Notes under the pieces: model-generated
Database searches by the model: none
Seen by the model: the letters and a program-made list of their open reading frames with translations, nothing else
Told to the model about the DNA's origin: nothing
Translations under genes and position numbers: made by a program
In this document: piece by piece, positions 17,290-24,675 of the stretch
Numbering within the stretch: the stretch's first letter is position 1
Layout: the number at the start of each line of letters is the position of its first letter
Source: Pseudomonas sp. GR 6-02
GTDB lineage: Bacteria > Pseudomonadota > Gammaproteobacteria > Pseudomonadales > Pseudomonadaceae
Direction: 5' to 3'
Length of the DNA stretch: 64,000 bases
Assembly (NCBI RefSeq): GCF_001655615.1
Contig: NZ_CP011567.1
Span: 6,296,001-6,360,000 of the forward strand

Positions 17290-18051
17290 TCACGCTGCTT
17301 CAGGAGCGCCGCACTTCAGTTCTTTGATTTGCTCATTCTGAATCGGAATCACGCAGGCGAGACGCTTCTCTCCGTCCCCACGAAGCTCGAACAAGCTGAG
17401 CGTCAGGTGTAAACCATCGGCAGCAAATGCATGATCCTCAAACAACGCACTGGCATAGCCATCCCAAAACGATTTGCCGTCAAAACTGCAAAACCGCTTG
17501 GAGGAAAGCACTCTCCAACCGCCGTTAGGCGCCAAAATCTGAACCGTCAAACAAGGGCTGCCAAAGGTGCTGACATAACGCGCCACGACATCGCCGAAGC
17601 GCTGGGAGCCGGACAGGAACACCTTGTTGAGATCAACCACATTACCCGGCTCATCAGCGACGATAGTGTCCAGATAAGCCGCACGCTCCAGGCTCATTCT
17701 GGCCACGCAGTTGTTGATAGTCGTAACATGCAGCGCCACACCGGGCTCGCTTTCCGTGGCTTCGAGCGGGCACGTGGTGTCGCGCAGCTTGATCCACGCG
17801 CGCTGGGCCTCTCTGGCCATCGCCATCAACGCCTTGCCCTGTTCAGGGTCGCGCCGCTGCTGAGACTCGAACCGCGCTAGCAGTTTCTTGTAACTAGCAT
17901 TGAGCTGTACGTCGGCTTCTTTGCGTGCCGCTTCCACGCACAGATCGATCTGCCAGCTCACGGTGGTCTCTTTGCATTCGTCCTTGGCCATCGCGATGGA
18001 GGCAAACAGGCATCCAAAGGACAACGCGATACAGCGCACAAACATATTCAA
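17290..18051 (-). CDS. LprI/DUF1311-domain periplasmic protein, candidate lysozyme-inhibitor-type immunity protein
   Basis: This 253-residue protein begins MNMFVRCIALSFGCLFASIA with cleavage near AMAKDE. The mature N-terminal half is a DUF1311/LprI domain: CKETTVSWQIDLCVEAARKE, then ADVQLNASYKKLLARF, EAQRAWIKLRDTTCP and NNCVARMSLERAAYLDTI, with the family's paired Cys and W-x-K-x-R-D-x-x-C motif. LprI of Mycobacterium inhibits lysozyme. The C-terminal half (from about residue 130) is an unknown Cys-containing domain. The start may be TTG 18051, 8 bases from AGGGA, or ATG 18045. Because the effector three genes upstream carries a muramidase domain, I infer it protects the cell wall from it. 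Confidence 0.75.
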   Translation of the reverse strand: MNMFVRCIALSFGCLFASIAMAKDECKETTVSWQIDLCVEAARKEADVQLNASYKKLLARFESQQRRDPEQGKALMAMAREAQRAWIKLRDTTCPLEATESEPGVALHVTTINNCVARMSLERAAYLDTIVADEPGNVVDLNKVFLSGSQRFGDVVARYVSTFGSPCLTVQILAPNGGWRVLSSKRFCSFDGKSFWDGYASALFEDHAFAADGLHLTLSLFELRGDGEKRLACVIPIQNEQIKELKCGAPEAA

Positions 18052-18119
18052 TTTTTCATTCCCTGAATTACAGATCGCTCAACTACACGTTGCGTAAGAC
18101 CATAAAAACGCATAAAAAC

Positions 18120-18168
18120 GGGGACAGACTACGTTTTTCAGATCATTATTGAAACGTGGCCTGTCCCC
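18120..18168. repeat. Inverted GGGGACAG repeat of the RAYT-associated type
   Basis: GGGGACAGACTACGTTTTTC (from 18120) is matched by the inverse arm GAAACGTGGCCTGTCCCC (18151-18168). GGGGACAG-N3-ACGTTT ends are typical of elements moved by REP-associated tyrosine transposases. No transposase gene lies in the window. Confidence 0.6.
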
Positions 18169-18210
18169 ATTTCACTCAATATAATGACCGGCGAAACTTA
18201 CTATAATAAA

Positions 18211-18274
18211 CGGGACAGATCTATTTAAGCTCCCCACCATGACCAAAGCCATTGAGCGCAACAAATAAATCCAC
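18211..18274. repeat. Second, imperfect GGGACAG-type inverted repeat
   Basis: CGGGACAGATCTATTT (18211-18226) faces AAATAAATCCACCCC (ending about 18274) as an imperfect inverted pair. It looks like a diverged relative of the repeat at 18120-18168. The 18052-18293 gap holds nothing else that I can support. Confidence 0.4.
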
Positions 18275-18293
18275 CCCCTTTACTCAGAAGAGA

Positions 18294-18851
18294 TTAAGGA
18301 TTGTCATATTCAACTTTCTGCGCAAACCGACTCTCGTCAACTAGATCCCTCTCCTTAACACCATACTTGTTAAGCAAGTCCTCATAAGATCCGGAAGTAT
18401 CAAATAACTTATATGAGTTACTAAAAACATGATAAATCAGCTTTCCTTCCTTTGAATAATAACCGTGCCACTCAGGGCAAGAGCCGCATCCACCAAAACC
18501 ACCTATAGACACCACGCTTTCTTTGCTGCCTTTAATACAAGCCATAGAAACTACAACATTTGATAAAGACTTAACTTTTCTTCCGGAGTCTGTAAGCTGA
18601 GAGACCTTATCAATTTTACGACGATTTTCTTTACCATTTATTTTAATAACTTGATCTGTACATACAGGCAGCCCCCCATGCGGCTGGGATATCTCTACCG
18701 TATCTTTCTGGCAACTCGACACCAACTCAACTTTAATTCCTTCACAATCCATGACATCTTTTTTTACATACGACTCAGCACCTGGAGAAGACACAGCAAT
18801 GCCTGACGATAAAAACGACAGAAAAAAAACAGCAGTTCTATTCTTGAACAT
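18294..18851 (-). CDS. Secreted hypothetical protein directly behind the effector, candidate immunity protein
   Basis: This is a 185-residue protein with signal peptide MFKNRTAVFFLSFLSSGIAV, cleaved near SSPGAES. The mature part is Cys-rich (DCEGIKVELVSSCQ, PVCTDQ, SMACIKGS, GGFGGCGSCPEWHGYYSKEG), suggesting disulphides in the periplasm. The GGCGSCPEWHGYY segment is the most distinctive part and could be used as a search seed. The ATG complementary to 18849-18851 has AGGAG 9 bases ahead and was preferred over TTG 18857. It begins 12 bases after the effector stop, the classic place for a T6SS immunity gene, and shares its AT-rich composition. I recognise no family. Confidence 0.7.
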   Translation of the reverse strand: MFKNRTAVFFLSFLSSGIAVSSPGAESYVKKDVMDCEGIKVELVSSCQKDTVEISQPHGGLPVCTDQVIKINGKENRRKIDKVSQLTDSGRKVKSLSNVVVSMACIKGSKESVVSIGGFGGCGSCPEWHGYYSKEGKLIYHVFSNSYKLFDTSGSYEDLLNKYGVKERDLVDESRFAQKVEYDNP

Positions 18852-18863
18852 CCGCAAATACTC

Positions 18864-21572
18864 CTACTCTATAAGATCTGAAATAGAACCAATTTTCAAC
18901 GGCAAATCGCTTTCACCAGCGAGCTCTTGCTCCACCAGTTCTTGGTACGACCGCAAAGTGGCATCGAGCTCCATCGTGGGCTGATCATAATTCGATCCAG
19001 GCAAACTCGCCCACTCATCCTTGCACAAATTAATCGCTGCCTTGATATCGCCACGCATTATCTCGGCAAGCGCCTTTCTGCGATACTTCAGCACCACGAC
19101 ACAATACCGGTCTTGCATCTCAGGTGAAAAACTCGTAATTCCGTATTTTTCCCGTAGCTTGATCGTGCCCTTATCTTTCCACACATAAGCCATGACTTGG
19201 TAGGCACCGGCTGCGCTTGACCATATTTTCTTCCCTGTTTTTTTAACGGTTTTTTTCATCATTAAATCAGGGTGATCAGCGAACGTTTTTCCATAGTCCC
19301 TAACAAACGATTCACCACCAAACAAATGCTCGTACCCTATCAGACCGGTTGTCCCCTCCCCAATCTTTAACATCCTCAAGAAAGCACGTATGCGGGCCTC
19401 TTCAAGAGTAAGGACGTGAATCTTCTTTAAATTATCGATAAATGCTATCGGATGAAAGTGATAAACGGACTTTGGCAACGCAATCTGCATGCCCCCCGCC
19501 AATTCGTCCCAGAAGACAAGTTTATCAATCCTTTCTTGCTCGAGCTTCAGCACTGCGGGAGTTTCTAAAAGGATTTCCTTCAGTCGTGCCCACTTCGCTT
19601 CAGAGGATTTTGCCTGCCACTCCGTGGGATGATAGGCAATAAGCTTAGTCCAACGACCACGGAGTTCTGTGTCTCGAAGTCCCGCCTGCAATTCCTCAAC
19701 AGTGACATTACCGTCAGCCACTCCCTTCTTATCAATTTCGGAGTAAATTGTCTTAAAAAAATCCGGCATAGCTTCAACATCTAAAAAACCATCAGCACTT
19801 TCATTACTTTCTTTGACGACACTGAACCCCAACTTCTCCCAGTCATGCTGACTAAGTACCGTAGCACCTTCTTTTCGCAAGAACCCTTCCAATAGAGAAG
19901 GCCCGTCTTTTATTGAGAGCCCATACCACTCTTTCCCGTCTGAATCTTTAGCAATCTTCGCCTTACTTGCAGGAACAATAATTTTTTTTGTAAGAGGTGA
20001 TTGCTTTGGAGAAAATGATATCTTTCCACCAGCTTCAGACTTTCCATATAGGTCCATACCAACATCAAGAACAATGTGTTGATTCCCACTCGTCAACTCT
20101 TTCGGATTTTTTATAATACTAGCGATATCATCGCTACTAAAAACCTCAATGTGAACCTGATGCTTACTTGATTTTCCTCCAGCGGGGCCTGCCAACACCT
20201 CATTCAAACCAAGGTACCCAATCGGATCTCCCGCCTTGATTGCGGTATTTGTGATCACCACGTTGTCAAAATCTGTAGGTGTTACAGGAGCCCAATCAAC
20301 AAGATGGTTAGATTTATCATTTTCCACACACGCCCAGAAGGTAGGTGGAACTGAACCACCTTTTTTCAAGCCAGTAGGTGGTTCTGAATTACTTGGCACA
20401 AAGGTGCATTCAGCCATTTTTAGCAGCTTATTTTTTATTTTTAAGTTTAGAACTTTTTCGCTATCAAACTCAATAACACTGGAAGTGCACAAAACCATGT
20501 CAGCGCTTATTGGATCACCTGCCTCCGCACCATTGACTTTTGACTCTGGCGGATTACGCAGCTGTAAACCTTTCGCAGTAACCGTGGCCCGAACTTTGCC
20601 CTGCCAGTATACAGGCCTCAATCTCTCAACCTTGCCATCTGATGGATAGTGCGAATAGGGTAAAAGATGCATATAAAGACTGAAGAAAGTCATTATATCC
20701 TCTGAGGCCGCACTACCTTTTTCGCCAGACTTTCCAGGCACCTTATAGTCATGCCTAACCAAGCAAAATGAACTTGAATAACTTAAATCCAGCTTGACTC
20801 CGCTCCCATCGAACTTTGAATTGACGTAATTTTCATTTAAGCGGTAGGCAACCACAACTCCATCAGCAATACATCGAACAGGCTGATCACTTATACATTG
20901 GGGCGCACTCAGCTCGCTTATATGAATCCCACCGTGCCAAAAATTGTGCCCCCCCAACAAATAGTACCCTGATACCTCTTTATCAAGAACCGAATAGATC
21001 TCGTCTGAGTTTTCATACTGACTTCCATCTGGCTTCCGAATGGGATACTGAAAACTCATGATTGGCGCTGGGCTGGTCGGCTTAGCTTCCGTAGCTGGCT
21101 CTGGAGCCTGCGTCTCACCTGTTCTAAACTGTTCTTTCGCTCTTAAGAATTTTGTTGGGACAGGCCAATAGTATGCTGGCGGCTTACTACCAAAAAACGC
21201 CTCGGAGGGTCCGTTCTTAGATTGTGCACCGAAGATCTTTCCGGCTCCAGTCTTGGAGTTAAACTCCATAACTATGCCAGTATGAAAAAGAGGTTTATTG
21301 CTTCCCTTGAGCGGAAGTATGTTGATCCAAAGGGCTATATCACCCTCCTTTACGTCCTCAGGCATTACTTCAGTATAATAATCTGAGGTCTCCATTACTT
21401 CCGTTTGTTCATATGGAATTTTATAACCAGCGCCAGTAAGCAACAGGTTCACCATATGAGAACAGTCAATCTCTTTTTGCCCAGCAGCATTCGTTTTTAG
21501 ACCGGTACCGCCCATCAGGTAAACGTAACCGCTATTGATGTATGGATGTCTTAAATCAAGTGGTTCGGTCAT
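18864..21572 (-). CDS. Multi-domain peptidoglycan-hydrolase T6SS effector: NlpC/P60-like, M23-like and lambda-endolysin (GH104) domains
   Basis: The 902-residue product starts MTEPLDLRHPYINSGYVYLM; AGGAAG lies just ahead of this ATG, so the open frame's TTG at 21587 is rejected. Residues about 8-140 are NlpC/P60-like, with C37 in IDCSHMVNLLL and H97 in LFHTGIVMEF. Residues about 200-480 are M23-like: HGGIHIS (H213, H217), ADGVVVAYR, SLYMHLL (H302) and HQVHIEVF (H474), split by an SH3-like insert. A second SH3-like segment spans about 500-580. Residues about 725-885 match the lambda R endolysin family: LKIGEGTTG with catalytic E739, SSAAGAYQVMAYVWKD, and INLCKDEWASLPG. It has no signal peptide, as expected for T6SS cargo. 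The gene is AT-rich and sits two genes behind vgrG. Targets inferred: glycan strands and peptide stems of the cell wall. Confidence 0.85.
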   Translation of the reverse strand: MTEPLDLRHPYINSGYVYLMGGTGLKTNAAGQKEIDCSHMVNLLLTGAGYKIPYEQTEVMETSDYYTEVMPEDVKEGDIALWINILPLKGSNKPLFHTGIVMEFNSKTGAGKIFGAQSKNGPSEAFFGSKPPAYYWPVPTKFLRAKEQFRTGETQAPEPATEAKPTSPAPIMSFQYPIRKPDGSQYENSDEIYSVLDKEVSGYYLLGGHNFWHGGIHISELSAPQCISDQPVRCIADGVVVAYRLNENYVNSKFDGSGVKLDLSYSSSFCLVRHDYKVPGKSGEKGSAASEDIMTFFSLYMHLLPYSHYPSDGKVERLRPVYWQGKVRATVTAKGLQLRNPPESKVNGAEAGDPISADMVLCTSSVIEFDSEKVLNLKIKNKLLKMAECTFVPSNSEPPTGLKKGGSVPPTFWACVENDKSNHLVDWAPVTPTDFDNVVITNTAIKAGDPIGYLGLNEVLAGPAGGKSSKHQVHIEVFSSDDIASIIKNPKELTSGNQHIVLDVGMDLYGKSEAGGKISFSPKQSPLTKKIIVPASKAKIAKDSDGKEWYGLSIKDGPSLLEGFLRKEGATVLSQHDWEKLGFSVVKESNESADGFLDVEAMPDFFKTIYSEIDKKGVADGNVTVEELQAGLRDTELRGRWTKLIAYHPTEWQAKSSEAKWARLKEILLETPAVLKLEQERIDKLVFWDELAGGMQIALPKSVYHFHPIAFIDNLKKIHVLTLEEARIRAFLRMLKIGEGTTGLIGYEHLFGGESFVRDYGKTFADHPDLMMKKTVKKTGKKIWSSAAGAYQVMAYVWKDKGTIKLREKYGITSFSPEMQDRYCVVVLKYRRKALAEIMRGDIKAAINLCKDEWASLPGSNYDQPTMELDATLRSYQELVEQELAGESDLPLKIGSISDLIE

Positions 21573-21588
21573 TTTTGCTTCCTGCAAA

Positions 21589-22605
21589 TCAATAGCAATA
21601 ACTGGATTTGGTGGCGTCAGTACTTTGCTTGTTCAGTCGTTTCAGGTTTCTAACAGCGGTGTCGTTACCCTTGTCGGCGGCGAGGCGATAGCACGCTATT
21701 GCTCTCGACATGTCTTTGGTCACAAGCACCCCATCTTCAAAGGAATAACCCAAGTAGTTCAGGGCATCAGCCGAGCCCATCGATGCAGCCCGAATGAGCT
21801 CCTTTTCAGCCAATTCCGGATGTTGGCACGGACCTTCCGGTACGGCGTTATTCCCATAACAGTAAAATGTTGAAAGTGCAGCGGCACCATCAGCAAGGGT
21901 GGTTGCCGCTGCTTTGAATAAGATCTCGACCTTCTCCGTCTCCAACTGCGACGCCATTCCTGAAAGGCTCAAACTCGCTGCATTCAAACTAGCCTGTGGA
22001 TCACCAGAAGCTGCCGCGCACACATAATTTTCCAACGACGCTTCGAAAAACTCTCGAGTCAGCCGGTATTCACCAGCCCCCAATCCACCAAATGCTTCTG
22101 CACGCTGATAACAAAAATTCTCTGCAGTACTCATGGTCGGAGAGCTCGCCACAACAAGGTCCTTCTCGCTGACAGACCAATCCTCAACGCCCTCCAGAAC
22201 CCAACACGCCTGGCGAGAAAAGTTGAAAATCTTGATGTTGCTGTTGCCCGCTCGCTTATCCACTACGTTGAAATGACTATCGTCGATCGCTTCGACCTCA
22301 ACACCCTCAGTCTTGTCTGTGCCCACAGGCGCCATTAGCGGAAACGCCAAATTGGAGCTGTTAACTCCCGTCGTTTGTGGCTCAAAAACTCCATGCTCTC
22401 CCACCGGTTTCAAAACCAGCGACTTCACCGTCATCGCAGTCAACCGCTGCTGAGTTTCAGCATTCGCAGAGAACGCCGGAAGGAACTGGGAAAAATCTTC
22501 GGACGGGCATTCATCCGCATAAGCGCTGCCATGAAACAGGCTCAGCAGCGAGGCGGTGAAAACCGCTAAAGCGAAGCCATTGCTCTTCTTCAAAACACCA
22601 TTCAT
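21589..22605 (-). CDS. Secreted Sel1-repeat protein between VgrG and the effector
   Basis: This 338-residue protein has a signal peptide (MNGVLKKSNGFALAVFTASL, cleavage near SAYADE). The mature N-terminus CPSEDFSQFLPAFSANAETQ opens a domain of about 110 residues shared with the product of 16247-17245. The C-terminal half contains Sel1-like repeats (AEKELIRAASMGSADALNYL; SRAIACYRLAADKGNDTAVR). ATG 22605 has GAG at a fair distance. A GTG at 22614 overlapping the vgrG stop as GTGA is the alternative, and either way translation is coupled to vgrG. Sel1 proteins are known among T6SS immunity factors. The signal peptide argues against a cytoplasmic loading adaptor. It ends 16 bases before the effector start. 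Confidence 0.75.
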   Translation of the reverse strand: MNGVLKKSNGFALAVFTASLLSLFHGSAYADECPSEDFSQFLPAFSANAETQQRLTAMTVKSLVLKPVGEHGVFEPQTTGVNSSNLAFPLMAPVGTDKTEGVEVEAIDDSHFNVVDKRAGNSNIKIFNFSRQACWVLEGVEDWSVSEKDLVVASSPTMSTAENFCYQRAEAFGGLGAGEYRLTREFFEASLENYVCAAASGDPQASLNAASLSLSGMASQLETEKVEILFKAAATTLADGAAALSTFYCYGNNAVPEGPCQHPELAEKELIRAASMGSADALNYLGYSFEDGVLVTKDMSRAIACYRLAADKGNDTAVRNLKRLNKQSTDATKSSYCY

Positions 22606-22610
22606 GTCGA

Positions 22611-24647
22611 TCACTCAGAAAACACAAAAAAAGCCTTCGGTTTAACCTTCTCAGGCGGAGCATTCCCCAACGCCTGATCCATCAAACTCCCCGCCTTATC
22701 CTTATCCGCCGCCCCCGGCAGCACCGGTGGCTTAATCCCAATCCCGGTCCCCGAGCCTGCAGATCCACCGGCATTAATCTTCACCACCGGCCCAACCACG
22801 GTAACCCCACCCGCATCGAGCTTGATGAAGCTCCCTCCCGCCTTTACGGTCAGCTCCATCCCAGCCTCGATAACAATCTTGTCCCCAGCCTTCAGGTGAA
22901 TCTCCTTCCCGGCACTGGTCAGCTGCGCAGTCCCCAGCTTGACGTGCTGGTTCTGCCCCACCGTCAGGTGATCATCCATCCGCGCTTCGGTCTTGCGATC
23001 AGCAATCGTGGTGCGGTGCTCTTCGGCCTTCAGCTCGGTGTAGGTGTTCTTCACCACGGTGTCGTGGCGTTCATTCCCCACCCGAATCTTCTGGTCGTGC
23101 TCGATGTTTTCATCCCAATCCCGTTGGGCATGAATAAAGATCTGCTCCGCCCCTTTCTTGTCTTCGATCCGCAGTTCGTTGTACCCACCCCCCCCTGGTG
23201 AGCTGAGGGTTTTGAAGACGGTGCGGGTTTTGTTCGTCGGCAGGTCGTAGGGAACCTGGTTTTCCTTGTGGTACAGGCAACCGGTCACCAGCGGTTGGTC
23301 GGGGTCGCCTTCGAGGAAGGTGACGAGCACTTCCATGCCGATGCGCGGGATGGCGATGGCGCCGTAGCGGTCGCCGGCCCAGCTCGAAGAGACGCGCATC
23401 CAGCAGCTGGTTTTGTCGTCGGCCAGGCCTTCGCGGTCCCAGTGGAATTGCACTTTGATGCGGCCGTATTGGTCGCAGTGGATTTCTTCGCCTTTGGGGC
23501 CGGTGACCATGGCGGTCTGGCTGCCGAGCACGCGGGGTTTTGGGTGTTCCAGGGCCGGGCGGTAGAACACGTTCCACGGGGTGGCGAGGAAGCGGTTGCG
23601 GTAGCCCTGGTGGAAGTCGTCTTTGTTGTCGGTGGTGTCGCTGGTCACCGCCTCTTCGAGCACTTGTGGCTGTTTGCCTTCGTGGACGATTTCGGTGAGC
23701 AGCCAGAGGTCGTTCCACTCGGTGCGTGGGTGGTCGGACATTTCCACGAAGTGGCCGCTGACGAGGGTGGTCTGGTCGCCATGGCCTTCGGCTTGTTGGT
23801 AGTCGGCGCGGTGGCGTTCCAGGGCGCGCTGGCTGAGGAATTTGCCGCGGGCACGGTCGAGGAAGCGGCCGGGGTAGTCGTAGTCTTCGAGGTCCGGTTC
23901 GGTGCTTTCGCCGTCGGGTTTATAGCCGGCTTCGAGTCGCAGGTTGGGCTTTTCGAAGTCGTAGTCGCGACGGGTGACGCGGCCGGTGCGGGTTTCCAGG
24001 CGCAGTTTGAAGCCTTTGATCACCGGTTCGTCGGCGACCATGCCGCTGCCTTGGACGTAGGCGGTGGGCTGGCCGAGTTTGGGGAACACGGTCTGGTCGT
24101 CGCCGAACACCAGCAGGTGGGCTTTTTCGCTGTGCTGGAAGTGGTAGTGAATGCCTTCTTCTTCGCACAGGCGCTGGACGAAGTGCAGGTCGGTTTCGTC
24201 GTATTGCACGCAGTAGTCGCGGTCCGGGCACGGCTGGCTCAACTGGAATTTGTAGGCGTTGCCTTTGATGCCGTGTTCTTCGAGGATCAGGGCGATGATT
24301 TTCGGCGCCGACATCTGCTGGTAGATGCGCTGGTTGGTACGGTGATGCAGGTATTGCAGGTGCGGCACCAGGGAGATTTTGTAGCGGGTCAGGCGCTTGC
24401 CGGCATCGCCTTGGGCGACGCGGTAGATCTGGCCGTGGATGCCACTGCCTTTCGGGTCGAACGCCAGGAACGCCTGCTTGTGCAGGAGTTTTTCCAGGTC
24501 CAGGTCCGGGTTTTCGCTGACCAGTTCCAGGTCGAATCGATACGGCTGGCTGATGCCTTCGGTGCCGGTGAACGACAGCACTTGCAGGTTGCCGACGTAG
24601 TCTTCGACGGTGAGGCTGAAGTGCGTTTCGTTAGCTGAGTTGAACAT
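22611..24647 (-). CDS. vgrG: T6SS spike protein VgrG
   Basis: VgrG (678 residues) forms the trimeric spike that tops the Hcp tube and carries effectors into target cells. The N-terminus MFNSANETHFSLTVEDYVGN and the gp27-like region (YRFDLELVSENPDLDLEKLL; YCVQYDETDLHFVQRLCEEE; GIHYHFQH) are typical. The gp5-like OB fold contains GRIKVQFHWDREG and SSWAGDRYGAIAIPRIGMEV. A DUF2345-type beta-helix follows (RMDDHLTVGQNQHVKLGT). The last 45 residues are Gly/Pro/Lys-rich (GSAGSGTGIGIKPPVLPGAA) and end FFVFSE, a likely cargo contact. It begins 28 bases after the kinase gene and is the first gene of the effector island. Confidence 0.96.
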   Translation of the reverse strand: MFNSANETHFSLTVEDYVGNLQVLSFTGTEGISQPYRFDLELVSENPDLDLEKLLHKQAFLAFDPKGSGIHGQIYRVAQGDAGKRLTRYKISLVPHLQYLHHRTNQRIYQQMSAPKIIALILEEHGIKGNAYKFQLSQPCPDRDYCVQYDETDLHFVQRLCEEEGIHYHFQHSEKAHLLVFGDDQTVFPKLGQPTAYVQGSGMVADEPVIKGFKLRLETRTGRVTRRDYDFEKPNLRLEAGYKPDGESTEPDLEDYDYPGRFLDRARGKFLSQRALERHRADYQQAEGHGDQTTLVSGHFVEMSDHPRTEWNDLWLLTEIVHEGKQPQVLEEAVTSDTTDNKDDFHQGYRNRFLATPWNVFYRPALEHPKPRVLGSQTAMVTGPKGEEIHCDQYGRIKVQFHWDREGLADDKTSCWMRVSSSWAGDRYGAIAIPRIGMEVLVTFLEGDPDQPLVTGCLYHKENQVPYDLPTNKTRTVFKTLSSPGGGGYNELRIEDKKGAEQIFIHAQRDWDENIEHDQKIRVGNERHDTVVKNTYTELKAEEHRTTIADRKTEARMDDHLTVGQNQHVKLGTAQLTSAGKEIHLKAGDKIVIEAGMELTVKAGGSFIKLDAGGVTVVGPVVKINAGGSAGSGTGIGIKPPVLPGAADKDKAGSLMDQALGNAPPEKVKPKAFFVFSE

Positions 24648-24675
24648 TGCTTGCTCCCTGTTCGGTAGTCATCCG

